Assembly (NCBI GenBank): GCA_944321525.1
Contig: CALULQ010000013.1
Coordinates: 30,880 to 94,879 of the forward strand
DNA from: an uncultured Paraprevotella sp.
Lineage (GTDB): Bacteria > Bacteroidota > Bacteroidia > Bacteroidales > Bacteroidaceae
Direction of reading: 5' to 3'
Length of the DNA: 64,000 nt
In this document: one piece after another, positions 22,318 to 30,842 of the stretch
Layout of the letters: each line of letters opens with the position of its first letter
How positions within the stretch are numbered: the first letter of the stretch is position 1
Made by a program: the position numbers and the translations under genes
The notes under the pieces: generated by a model
What the model saw: only the letters and a program-made list of their open reading frames with translations
The model's database searches: none
Told to the model about the DNA's origin: nothing

Positions 22318-25300
22318 CTTTCTGTTTTTTGCTGATTCGGTTCGTGGATATATAAGTATAGACTGCCGGCACGATGTACATGGTGAGGAAGGTGGAGACC
22401 AACATTCCTCCCACGACGGCCACACCCATGGCGATGCGCTGGTTGCAGCCTTCGCCCGAAGCAAAAGCCAGCGGAATGAGGCCCAGGATGGTGGCGGCGC
22501 TGGTCATCAGGATGGGGCGCAGGCGCTGCAATGCCGCGTCGCGCACGGCCGTGATCTTGTCTTCACCAAGGTCTTGCTTCAGGTTGGCAAACTCCACAAT
22601 CAGGATGCCGTTCTTGGCCACCAAGCCTATGAGCATGATGATGCCAATCTGACTGAAGACGTTCATCGTGATGTCGCTGAAATACATGAATATCAGCGCG
22701 CCGGTGATGGCCAACGGCACGGTGAGCATGATGACGAACGGGTCCTTGAAGCTCTCGAACTGCGCGGCCAGAATCAAATAGATGAGCACCAGGGCCAGGA
22801 CGAAGGCAAACATCAGGCTGGAAGAACTCTCGCGGAATTCCTTCGAATCGCCCGACAACGCCGTGCGGAAGGTGTCGTCCAACACCTCGGCGGCAATTTT
22901 ATCCATCTCGTCCAAGCCGTCGCCAATGGTTTTTCCCTCAGCCAGTCCTGCGGAGATGGTAGCCGACACGAAGCGGTTGTAGCGGTAGAGCTTGGGCGGC
23001 GCGATGCTGCTCTCCAGCTCGATGAGGTTATCCATCTGTATCATCATCCCGTCGCTGTTTCTCAGGTAGATGGCACGCAAGTCGGCCGGTTTGTTGCGCT
23101 GCTGGCGGTTGATTTCGCCCAGAATCTCATACTGTTTCCCGTTCATGTAGAAATACCCCATGCGCTGTCCGCTCAACCCGTATTGCAGTGTCTCGGCCAG
23201 GTCGCGCGTGCTGACGCCCATGACGTTCGCCTTGTCGCGGTTGATATGGATGCGCAACTCCGGGCTGCTGAACTTCAGGTCGACGTCGGCCATCTGGAAC
23301 ACCGGGTTCTCGTAGACTTTCTCCATGAACACCGGCAACACTTTTTCCAGCTTTTCAATGTTCGTGGCCTGAAGCACATATTGGATAGGCATGCTGGAGC
23401 GGCGTCCGCCGAAGGACGATTGCTGCTGCACGAAAGCCCGCGCCTTCGTTTTTGTCTTCACCACCTGCGACAATTTTTCGGCCGCTTCCATCTGGGAATA
23501 GTCGCGCTCCGCCATGTCCTTCAGACGAATCTGTATGTTACCGCTACCGCTGGACACGCGCGCCGTCACGGCTTCCGCATCCGGGATGATGGAGTCCACC
23601 ACGCTGTTGATGTCCTCCGTGTAGTCGCGGAGGTACTCGTATGTCACGCCTTCGGCCCCTCGCGTGTTGATGGTAATCATCGAACGGTCCTCGAGCGGCG
23701 CCATCTCGGAAGGAATCTGTCCCCAGAGATAGACCACCAGGCCCACCATGAGCACCATGAAGGGAATGGTCCAGACGCGGTGGCGCAGCACGGCGGCCAG
23801 CGAACGGCTATAGAGATTGTTCATCCCGACGAAGAACGGCTCCGTCATGCGGTAGAAGGCGTTCTTTTTCTCTTGCCGCTTGAGCAACTTCGTGGCGAGC
23901 ATCGGCGTGAACGTCAAGGCCGCGAAGGCGGAAATCAGCACCGCGCCCGAAATGACCATACTGAACTCGCGGAAAAGGCGGCCGGTGGTGCCTTCCATGA
24001 ACACGATGGGGAAGAACACGGCCACCAGCGTCACCGTGGTGGAAATGATGGCGAAGAAGATTTCCTTGGAACCTTCGATGCCCGCCTCCATGGGCGACAT
24101 GCCTTGCTCGATGCGGATATAGATGTTCTCCGTCATCACGATGGCATCGTCCACCACCAACCCGACCGCCAGCACCACGGCCAGCATGGTCAGCACGTTG
24201 ATGGAGAAGCCAAAGAGATACATGATGAAAAACGCTCCGACAAGCGAGACGGGAATCACGATGCACGGCACCAACGTGACGCGCCAGTCGCGCAAGAACA
24301 GGAAGATGATGACAATCACCAGCACGAAAGCCTCGTAGACGGTCTGCTTCACCTCGTCGATGGAAGCACGGATGAACTGGGTGTTGTCGAAACCGTAGCT
24401 GTAATGCACGTCTTCAGGCAGGTCTTTCTTCATCTGCTCCATGCGCTCATACACGGCGTCGGCGATGTTGATGTGGTTGGCTCCGGGCTGCGGCACCACT
24501 ACCACGCCTACCATCGGCACGCCGTTCATCTTCATGTAGCTCTGTATGTCGGCCGCGCCAAGCTCCGCGCGCCCGATGTCGCTAAAGCGGATGATTTGGT
24601 TTCCATCGTGCTTGATGATCAGGTCGTCGAACATCTTCGCGGTGTCCATCAGACCCATCGTGCGGATGTTCAGTTCGATGGTGTTACCCTCGATGCTTCC
24701 CGAGGGCAGCTCCACGTTCTCGTTGTCCACGGCGTTCTTCACGTCCATCGGGGTGATGCCGTATCCGGCCATCTTGATGGGGTCGAGCCAGAGTCGCATG
24801 GCGTATTTCTTTTCACCCCAGATGGAGACGCTGCTCACGTCCGAGATGGTCTGCAACTGTTCCTTCACCGTCAGGTCGGCAATCTCGCTCAGTTCCAGCA
24901 GCGAGCGCTTCTCGCTCTGGAGGGCCACCATCAGGATGGGCGAGGCGTCGGCGTCGGCCTTCGACACGGTGGGCGGGTCGCAGTCGCGGGGCAGGTAGCG
25001 CTGCGCGCGCGACACCTTGTCGCGCACGTCGTTGGCCGCCGTTTCCAAGTCCACCGAGAGTTCAAACTCCACGGTGATGCGGCTGCTTCCCTGCGAGCTC
25101 ACGCTGGTGAGCGAACGGATGCCGGGGATGCCGTTGATGTTCTGTTCCAAAGGCTCGGTGATCTGGTTCTCTATCACGTCCGCGTTGGCGCCGGCATAAG
25201 AGCAGCTCACGGAAATGATGGGATTGTCCACCGACGGATATTCACGCACGCCGAGATAGAAATAGCCGATCAATCCGAACAGAATGATGATCACGGTCAT

Positions 25301-25348
25301 CACGGTGGCCAGCACCGGCCGGCGTATACTTAATTCTGATATGTTCAT
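22307..25348 (-). CDS. RND (HAE1/AcrB-type) inner membrane efflux pump
   Basis: A 1013-residue proton-driven pump with 12 predicted helices and two large periplasmic loops. The N-terminus MNISELSIRRPVLATVMTV and VREYPSVDNPIISVS are characteristic. The TM4 proton-relay pair is visible in VGLVVDDAIVMTENIY. The second half repeats the fold (IGLVAKNGILIVEFAN), where Lys-Asn replaces the Asp pair, as usual in this family. Substrates (drugs, bile salts, detergents) cannot be inferred. It starts 19 bp after the adaptor stop and overlaps the TolC gene. Confidence 0.96.
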   Translation of the reverse strand: MNISELSIRRPVLATVMTVIIILFGLIGYFYLGVREYPSVDNPIISVSCSYAGANADVIENQITEPLEQNINGIPGIRSLTSVSSQGSSRITVEFELSVDLETAANDVRDKVSRAQRYLPRDCDPPTVSKADADASPILMVALQSEKRSLLELSEIADLTVKEQLQTISDVSSVSIWGEKKYAMRLWLDPIKMAGYGITPMDVKNAVDNENVELPSGSIEGNTIELNIRTMGLMDTAKMFDDLIIKHDGNQIIRFSDIGRAELGAADIQSYMKMNGVPMVGVVVVPQPGANHINIADAVYERMEQMKKDLPEDVHYSYGFDNTQFIRASIDEVKQTVYEAFVLVIVIIFLFLRDWRVTLVPCIVIPVSLVGAFFIMYLFGFSINVLTMLAVVLAVGLVVDDAIVMTENIYIRIEQGMSPMEAGIEGSKEIFFAIISTTVTLVAVFFPIVFMEGTTGRLFREFSMVISGAVLISAFAALTFTPMLATKLLKRQEKKNAFYRMTEPFFVGMNNLYSRSLAAVLRHRVWTIPFMVLMVGLVVYLWGQIPSEMAPLEDRSMITINTRGAEGVTYEYLRDYTEDINSVVDSIIPDAEAVTARVSSGSGNIQIRLKDMAERDYSQMEAAEKLSQVVKTKTKARAFVQQQSSFGGRRSSMPIQYVLQATNIEKLEKVLPVFMEKVYENPVFQMADVDLKFSSPELRIHINRDKANVMGVSTRDLAETLQYGLSGQRMGYFYMNGKQYEILGEINRQQRNKPADLRAIYLRNSDGMMIQMDNLIELESSIAPPKLYRYNRFVSATISAGLAEGKTIGDGLDEMDKIAAEVLDDTFRTALSGDSKEFRESSSSLMFAFVLALVLIYLILAAQFESFKDPFVIMLTVPLAITGALIFMYFSDITMNVFSQIGIIMLIGLVAKNGILIVEFANLKQDLGEDKITAVRDAALQRLRPILMTSAATILGLIPLAFASGEGCNQRIAMGVAVVGGMLVSTFLTMYIVPAVYTYISTNRISKKQKDEK

Positions 25349-25367
25349 GCCCTGTCCTCCCCTGTTC

Positions 25368-26453
25368 TCATTCTACATGGTCGAGCACGACCGGCAATCC
25401 CGTGCGCAACTGCAAGGTTCCGGATGTGATGAGCGTGTCTCCGACAGTCAGTCCGCGGAGCACCTGCACGCGGTCTTCCGTGCGCAGCCCCACCGTGATG
25501 TCCACAGGCTGGGCCTTGCCGGAGCGGTAGAGGAACACTTTGTCCTTGCCCATCTCGGGCACGATGGCCTCCGAAGGTATGGCGATGGCATCCTGTATTT
25601 CCTGTTTCTTCAGGTTGACGCTGACGTAGCGTCCCGGCGTGAGCCTCCCGTTCGGATTATCATAAATGGCACGCACGCCCAGGTTGCGCGTCTCCGGGTC
25701 CACCGCGGACTCCTTGGCATACACCTTGGCCGAATAATTCTGCAATGAACCATCGATGGTGAACTCCAGGTTCATGCCCGAATTGATGTCGTTGGCATAC
25801 CGCTCGGGCACGTAGAATTCCACCTTGAGGGGGATGACCCGCGTGAGCTTGCTCACCACCGTGGTGGGCGAGGCATAGGCTCCCACGCTGATCTGGCGCA
25901 ATCCGATGACGCCGTCGAAGGGGGCGCGCAGCTCCGTGAGTTCTATCTCGGCCTTCACGATGTCGATGTCGGCCTGCAGCGTGGCCAGCTCGGTGCGCAC
26001 CTGCTCATAGGCCTCCTGGCTGACGGCATCGTGCTGCAAGAGGGTGCGCTGACGGTAGACGCGGTCGTTGGCCAGTTTCAGCTGCGACTCCAGCCGCCTC
26101 AACTCGGCCTGCAACTTGCGGTCGTTCACCTTGGCCAGCAATTGCCCCTGCTTCACGTGTGCGCCTTCTTGGAAGTTGATTTCCACCACCTGCCCCGAAG
26201 TTTCAAACGACAAGTCGACTTCCTCGTCGGGAATCAAACTGCCCGTCACCACGATTTCGTCAGTCAGCTTGCTGGTCTTGACCCTCAGTCCGTTCACGTT
26301 CAAGACGTTGCTTTTGGAACTTTTGTTGTTGGCGGCAGCCTTTTCGGCTTGCTCCAGTTCGGGGTTCAACTTTGGCAGCTGGGAATAGATGCCCCACGCA
26401 ATCAAGCCGCATCCGATTACGGCAGTAAGCCCCCACTTCACTTTCTTGTTCAT
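25368..26453 (-). CDS. RND periplasmic adaptor (membrane fusion protein)
   Basis: A 361-residue adaptor with an N-terminal membrane anchor (MNKKVKWGLTAVIGCGLIAWG). The biotinyl-lipoyl-like hybrid motif (VEINFQEGAHVKQGQLLAKV), a helical hairpin (LRRLESQLKLANDRVYRQ and VRTELATLQADIDIVKAE), the second lipoyl half (ELRAPFDGVIGLRQISVGAY) and beta-barrel plus membrane-proximal domains follow in the usual HlyD/AcrA order. It is the first gene of the operon and links the inner-membrane pump to the TolC-like channel. The long spacer upstream carries repeated CAAAATGTCA motifs that may be regulatory. Confidence 0.94.
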   Translation of the reverse strand: MNKKVKWGLTAVIGCGLIAWGIYSQLPKLNPELEQAEKAAANNKSSKSNVLNVNGLRVKTSKLTDEIVVTGSLIPDEEVDLSFETSGQVVEINFQEGAHVKQGQLLAKVNDRKLQAELRRLESQLKLANDRVYRQRTLLQHDAVSQEAYEQVRTELATLQADIDIVKAEIELTELRAPFDGVIGLRQISVGAYASPTTVVSKLTRVIPLKVEFYVPERYANDINSGMNLEFTIDGSLQNYSAKVYAKESAVDPETRNLGVRAIYDNPNGRLTPGRYVSVNLKKQEIQDAIAIPSEAIVPEMGKDKVFLYRSGKAQPVDITVGLRTEDRVQVLRGLTVGDTLITSGTLQLRTGLPVVLDHVE

Positions 26454-26633
26454 TTAGATTCCGTTTTTAGTGTTTTCTTGGTTTTCTTTAATCTTTAAGG
26501 CCATAAAAATAGTAATTATTTCGCAAGAAGCCACCCATTTATACAATTTTTAAAAATTTAATTGTCCGATTCGGAACAAATTGTTGCCGGAACACCCCCT
26601 TGTCCGCAGGCCGGCCAACCGGCGATGAAGTAT

Positions 26634-26659
26634 CAAAATGTCAGTTTGGCAAAATGTCA
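26634..26659. promoter_or_regulatory. Direct repeat CAAAATGTCA x2, possible operator
   Basis: CAAAATGTCA occurs at 26634-26643 and again at 26650-26659 with a 16-bp period, and AAAATGTCA recurs at 26819-26827. The pair is about 180 bp upstream of the RND adaptor start. A regulatory role is speculative. Confidence 0.3.
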
Positions 26660-27319
26660 TGCGCACGGCCCGAGAATCGCGTATTTCCCGCCCGGCGGAC
26701 GGCCGCAGGAAAATGCAGCCGTATTTTGCGGACGTGCAGCGGATAAGTTGAAACTATTCCACCGCATTCCATGACACTTTGTAAGCGAACAGGCACTGTC
26801 CTGCACACGGCCGGAACGAAAATGTCAGACAGGACAAGGAATAGCCGACATTCTGTCAATACAAAAAAGGCGCGCGACCGTCCCCGACTGGAAGAAAAAG
26901 CCTGCCAAGGCCCCTTTCCCGCACGACCTCCCCAACGGCCTTTTGCCGCAATGCGCGCAACCATGCGCAACAAGGCCTGCAATATTTTGTCCTGATTCAA
27001 GAATACACCGTTTCCTACCGAGGACGGATTCACGGCATGCACTTCGAGGCCGATTCGCGCCCGCGGCAAAGGGAAACAGCGACCAAGCGGACGAAAACAG
27101 AATTGGGGAACGCGCAAAGATGGGCGGTGCGCACAGGAAAGCCGACACGAGAAGTCGGCAGGCCATGACTTGTACGATTAAAATCAAACCCGATGCATCC
27201 CGGAACAAGTTTCTTGGAAGGAAAACACATCCCGAAATGCCGCACCCGACATCCCGTACTCCGCAATGCCCCGCACACCGGACCGCTTCCCCTCGCCCAC
27301 TCATGCAGAGGCCGCCGCA

Positions 27320-27381
27320 GTAGCTTCCGCAAAGTATTCGAGTACTTCCCGCAGAGTACTCGAATACTTTGCGGAAAGTAC
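27320..27381. repeat. Tandem palindromic repeat, copy c (3 units)
   Basis: Units are 27320-27337 (GTAGCTTCCGCAAAGTAT), 27342-27359 (GTACTTCCCGCAGAGTAC) and 27364-27381 (ATACTTTGCGGAAAGTAC), joined by TCGA. Units 1 and 3 pair into a near-perfect stem of about 22 bp around unit 2. The C-to-T and G-to-A departures from the usual AGTACTCGAGTACT junction occur in both arms and compensate. The tail AATTCAGGACTCCGCAAGGCG resembles that of copy d. Confidence 0.95.
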
Positions 27382-28327
27382 AATTCAGGACTCCGCAAGG
27401 CGTTCGCGCGCTTGCCCGAACGAGACGCCCGGTTAAGCGGCAACCTGTCGCCCGCTTTGCCCCGCCGTTCCTTTCCGTTCCGGTGCCCCCAATAAATTCC
27501 CGCAAACAGATGTATTTATTTTTCCACAAAAGCGACACTGCCCGTCCTTTAGGATTGCATTGCCACACACGAGAAAGGCAGAAAGGGAAAATCCATATAA
27601 CCATAAGGAATACAACAAAATACAAAAAAGTACTTACGAAAGGGAATTTCCACGTCTGAAAGGGCATGTCCCAACCCGTGGTTTCCCCAAAAAGAAGGCG
27701 TGATTCATCGCGCTGCTGCTCCTGCCCCAGAGCATCCTCTGCTACAGATTTCGTTTCCCATACATCACGAAGACAATGAAAGAATAAACTTTTTTGAAAA
27801 TTCAAGCAGCCTACCTGTTCCCAGCCGCAACGCGCCACAACTTTCTCTCCTCTCCGCACAAAAATCCGGATTATTGCGCAAGAAATGCGCGTATGGTGCA
27901 AATGCCGGCCTTTGGCTTTAACAATCAGCCTTCCAATTGAAGTAACGCGTTTTTCATTGACGTCAGCAGAAAAAGCAAAAACATTGCCTTTTGAAACAAA
28001 AGCACCGAATTACGGCATCATTTTATCACCATCGAATCCGCTCCTCCGGAAACGGCCTGTCGCACGACGGACGGCACACCGCCACCACGCGCCCTCTCCC
28101 GACGACCGGGCTTCATCAAATATCTTTCAGGTCCCACTTTCCCACGCCTTCGGCTTCCCAATCCCGACACGTTCACGATTTTGCACCACAAGGGTTTCAA
28201 CGGAACATAACAATACGGCCTGCGGAAAAGCATCAGCCGCCCTGCCCCCGCAACAATGCCGAAGCTTTCCTGCATGTTCCTCCCTTCCGTCCGGGAAGAA
28301 CGGAACGCAGGTGTACAACGAAAGGCC

Positions 28328-28792
28328 CTATCGGCCTAACACGTTCGTGTCATCGTCGGGACTTGCAAAATTGAGGGAAAACTTATAATGGAAATTGTGC
28401 ATTCCGCAAGAAGCATAAAACTTGTGCGCCCGCGTCCTCAACTGGTTGCAGCACAATTCTATCTGGCCTCCGCCGTTGTTCCTTGCCAACGAGCAAGCGG
28501 CATCGAACAGCTGCCGCCCGATGCCCTTCCCCCTGCAGTCTTCCCGAACGGCCAGTTCCATGGCTTCACAAACTTTTCCGGCGTGATGCAATTGCGCTTC
28601 CATCCTCAGATTCAGGCAACCTACCACATCGCCGTCCTCGACGAACACCAGGCAGGTATAGTTTCCACTTGTGAGCTGGGCGGAATAAATCTGCCGGAAA
28701 GCCTCATAAGGAAGAACTTTGTTCTCCATGTCACAAACCAACGCATAAATGGCATCGCAATCTTGAAAGCCGCTTTTCCTAATTGTTCCCAT
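28328..28792 (-). CDS. GNAT-family N-acetyltransferase
   Basis: A protein of about 154 residues starting at the ATG at 28792 (MGTIRKSGFQDCDAIYAL); an upstream ATG at 28834 lies inside the neighbouring terminator arm and is less likely. The acetyl-CoA pyrophosphate loop EDCRGKGIGRQLFDAA and the preceding strand AMELAVRED are diagnostic. The C-terminal LRTRAHKFYASCGM has the Y/F-x-x-x-GF-type ending of amino-acid or antibiotic acetyltransferases. The acceptor is unknown. It is a single gene between a gene-free region and a tRNA. Confidence 0.85.
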   Translation of the reverse strand: MGTIRKSGFQDCDAIYALVCDMENKVLPYEAFRQIYSAQLTSGNYTCLVFVEDGDVVGCLNLRMEAQLHHAGKVCEAMELAVREDCRGKGIGRQLFDAACSLARNNGGGQIELCCNQLRTRAHKFYASCGMHNFHYKFSLNFASPDDDTNVLGR

Positions 28793-28833
28793 AAGTTTCA
28801 CCCATGATGAAAGATTTCCTTCGTTTAAAACCA

Positions 28834-28873
28834 ACGCCCGCCCCTACATCCGTGATGGTGTAAGGGCGGGCGT
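28834..28873 (-). terminator. Hairpin terminator downstream of tRNA-Asp (second copy)
   Basis: 15-nt arms ACGCCCGCCCCTACA (28834-28848) and TGTAAGGGCGGGCGT (28859-28873) pair with one mismatch and a 10-nt loop. On the minus strand the stem is followed by TTGGTTTT. It lies 37 bp past the tRNA 3' end. Confidence 0.7.
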
Positions 28874-28909
28874 CGCAACTCCATATCATATTGACTATCA
28901 ATACTCTTG

Positions 28910-28983
28910 CGGTGCGTACGGGACTCGAACCCGTGACCCCATGCGTGACAGGCATGTATTCTAACCAGCTGAACTAACGCACC
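28910..28983 (-). tRNA. tRNA-Asp (GTC), second identical copy
   Basis: The same 74-nt sequence as 20794-20867, anticodon GTC in loop CTGTCAC, with G discriminator and no encoded CCA. Its promoter and terminator differ from the first copy, so this is a separate transcription unit. Confidence 0.97.
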
Positions 28984-29022
28984 TTTTATTTCCCGGAAGC
29001 CTCCTGCTTCCTTTTTCCGGGC

Positions 29023-29031
29023 ACAAAGGTA
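29023..29031 (-). promoter_or_regulatory. Promoter -7 box for tRNA-Asp (second copy)
   Basis: TACCTTTGT on the minus strand matches TAnnTTTGY, with TTTG exactly 20 bp upstream as the -33 element. It lies 40 bp before the tRNA. Confidence 0.78.
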
Positions 29032-29115
29032 GGAAGTTTATTTGAAAAGGCCAAACAAAACCCCGACTTTTTTGCATCGCCACGCCCGGCAAGCACAAGA
29101 ATGCGGCACGGAAGC

Positions 29116-29637
29116 TCAAAGACGCAAAGTGAACAAAGAAGCCGACACGTAGCACCCGCTCCCTTCGCTCAACCAGTCGGGCAGATCCGCCGCACGGCAA
29201 TATCCCGCCCGACAGAACAAATGCTGCGCCCGGCAGTTTTTCTCCGACACAACGGCATAGAGCTGATGGAGCGACAAAAAGTCCTTGGCATAAGCGGCCA
29301 GCATGCGCAACACGCGGGTGGCATAGCCGCGCCCCTGGAATTCGGGGAAGAGGACGATTCCCACCTCCGCGCGCAAATGCCTGGGAGAGAAATCGGCCAG
29401 GTCCACACAGCCGCACACCGTGCCTTCCGGCCCCAAGGTGATGGCCAGCCGCAACTGGCCGTCGGCATAAAGGTCGTGGCGCGACTCGGCGATGTACGTC
29501 TTCAGGGAAAAACGAGAATAAGGGACGTTGGAATAGCCCCACTCCCACAGCCGTTCGTCGTTCTCCAACGCGTAGAGCCACTCCAAATCTTCAGGCTCGA
29601 GCGCGCGCAACACTATTTCACCGTCCCTGAACCACAT
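29116..29637 (-). CDS. GNAT acetyltransferase, RimJ/RimL-like
   Basis: A 173-residue protein starting MWFRDGEIVLRALEPEDLEWLY, typical of the Acetyltransf_3 group (RimJ/RimL, SpeG-like). The acetyl-CoA loop is LFPEFQGRGYATRVL, followed by VVSEKNCRAQHLFCRAGY, where Asn and the Cys-Arg-Ala stretch match the usual N-x-x-S-x-x-L-F-x-x-x-G-F pattern. Its start overlaps the glycosyltransferase stop by 25 bp, so it is the last gene of the recR operon. Acetylation target unknown; ribosomal N-terminal, polyamine or antibiotic acceptors are possible. Confidence 0.88.
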   Translation of the reverse strand: MWFRDGEIVLRALEPEDLEWLYALENDERLWEWGYSNVPYSRFSLKTYIAESRHDLYADGQLRLAITLGPEGTVCGCVDLADFSPRHLRAEVGIVLFPEFQGRGYATRVLRMLAAYAKDFLSLHQLYAVVSEKNCRAQHLFCRAGYCRAADLPDWLSEGSGCYVSASLFTLRL

Positions 29638-30842
29638 GCCTGCTCCTTTCCGCCGTCATACACCCGGCTCATTGTGACCAACTTGCCAGTTTCCATGGAA
29701 TAAGTGCCCAACCGCACCTTGTCTGTTTCCGCCCCGCGGGCCAACAGTTCCAACACCTTCGCGTAGCTGTATGCCCCCGTGTCGTAAACCACATAATCGT
29801 ACCCCTTACAGGACACCGACGCGCCAAGATGCCCGTCCGGCATGCCGGCCTCGTCCGCCACCACGAAATCCATCTTGAGGCCATGCTCCAGGCTCAACTT
29901 GCAGGCGGCTTCTATGGCATCCGGCCGCCCCAGGAAAAGGTAGGACTTGCACGAACGGCGGCGGCCACGCGGGCAAAACCACTTGAAGAGCCGTTCGCGC
30001 TGACGCAGGCACAAGTCGAGGAAAGCGCGCGCGACCACGGCCGACCGGATGACCGGCGTCAGCCACGGGTTGGAGCGCCGGTAGTGCTTGTCGAAGAAGA
30101 TAAGCATCGCCTTGTAGAACACATGCACGTAGCGGAACGAGCTTTTGTGCGTGCTCTCGCCCTTATAATGCAGGATGCGCAGGGGCTGGTAGTAGTTCTG
30201 GTATCCGCATTGCAGCAAGCGATAGGACAGGTCGATGTCTTCGCCGTACATGAAAAAGTCCTCGTCCAGCAGGCCGGCCTTGTCGAGCGCCGACCGCCTC
30301 ACCATGCAAAAGGCGCCCGAGACCACGTCGATGGGATTAGTTTCGCTGCGGTCCAGATAACGCATGTAGTATCTTCCAAAGCGTCTGGATTCGGGGAAAA
30401 GCGCACACAAGCCGCTCATCTTGCAAAAGGAAGTGAAGGGCGTGGGAAGGCCCCGCCGCGATTCCCAGGCAAAGTCGCCGTCGTCCTTCAGCATCGCCAC
30501 CCCCGTGGCACCCGCCCCGGGATGGGCGTCCATGAAGGCCAGGCAACCGGCCAACACGTCTTCCCCCACGATGGTGTCGGGGTTGAGCAACAACACGTAT
30601 TCGCCCTCCGAGCGCGCGATGGCCATGTTGTTGGCCCGCGAGAAACCTTTGTTCTCCGTGTTTTTTATCCAACGCACTTCGGGGAAACGCGGGGCAATAT
30701 AGTCCACCGTCCCGTCCGACGACGCATTGTCGACCACCCAGACCTCCGCCTCGATGCCGCGGCAGGCCCTGCGGACGGAAACCAGGCACTGCTCCAGATA
30801 GGACTTGACGTTGAAACTGACTATTATGATGGATAACTTCAT
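29613..30842 (-). CDS. Glycosyltransferase family 2 with unusual C-terminal extension
   Basis: A 409-residue protein starting at 30842 (MKLSIIIVSFNVKSYLEQ). The GT-A fold is clear: VVDNASSDGTVDYI (UDP-sugar binding), LLNPDTIV (DxD-equivalent), VVSGAFCMVRRSALDKAG and FFMYGEDIDLSYRL (the ED acceptor/metal region), as in rhamnosyltransferase-type GT2 enzymes. After about residue 275 a basic stretch (RQRERLFKWFCPRGRRRS) precedes a tail of about 110 residues (SYLFLGRPDAIEAA, KGYDYVVYDTGAYSYAKVL). The tail may be a Rossmann-like or sugar-modifying segment that I cannot assign. It likely adds sugar to a surface polymer. It overlaps the upstream membrane gene by 4 bp. Confidence 0.88.
   Translation of the reverse strand: MKLSIIIVSFNVKSYLEQCLVSVRRACRGIEAEVWVVDNASSDGTVDYIAPRFPEVRWIKNTENKGFSRANNMAIARSEGEYVLLLNPDTIVGEDVLAGCLAFMDAHPGAGATGVAMLKDDGDFAWESRRGLPTPFTSFCKMSGLCALFPESRRFGRYYMRYLDRSETNPIDVVSGAFCMVRRSALDKAGLLDEDFFMYGEDIDLSYRLLQCGYQNYYQPLRILHYKGESTHKSSFRYVHVFYKAMLIFFDKHYRRSNPWLTPVIRSAVVARAFLDLCLRQRERLFKWFCPRGRRRSCKSYLFLGRPDAIEAACKLSLEHGLKMDFVVADEAGMPDGHLGASVSCKGYDYVVYDTGAYSYAKVLELLARGAETDKVRLGTYSMETGKLVTMSRVYDGGKEQACGSGTVK

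Larger units (their letters stand above)
26454..28327. other. 1.87-kb gene-free region upstream of the efflux operon
   Basis: The longest stretch without a credible gene. It contains three AAAATGTCA motifs (26635, 26651, 26819), the three-unit palindromic repeat at 27320-27381 and mixed AT/GC-rich sequence. The long open frames across it (for example 26825-27901 minus) have no domain signature and run straight through the repeat, so I do not call genes. Small RNAs or a degraded mobile element cannot be excluded. Confidence 0.6.

Noticed and set aside
22097..25333. 1078-codon plus-strand open frame opposite the RND pump
   Set aside because: Antisense shadow of a conserved pump; the translation is a His/Asp/Gln-rich mirror of the GC-skewed codons.
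26641..26662. Sigma-54 promoter (TGGC...TGC) in the spacer
   Set aside because: The distance between the GG and GC elements is one base too long and no RpoN activator gene is nearby.
26825..27901. 358-codon minus-strand open frame in the large spacer
   Set aside because: It runs through the palindromic repeat, which has no stop in any frame, and shows no fold or family motif or plausible start site.
27885..28388. Plus-strand open frame overlapping the acetyltransferase 3' end
   Set aside because: Pro/Arg/Ser-rich sequence without motifs, overlapping a clear GNAT gene on the other strand.
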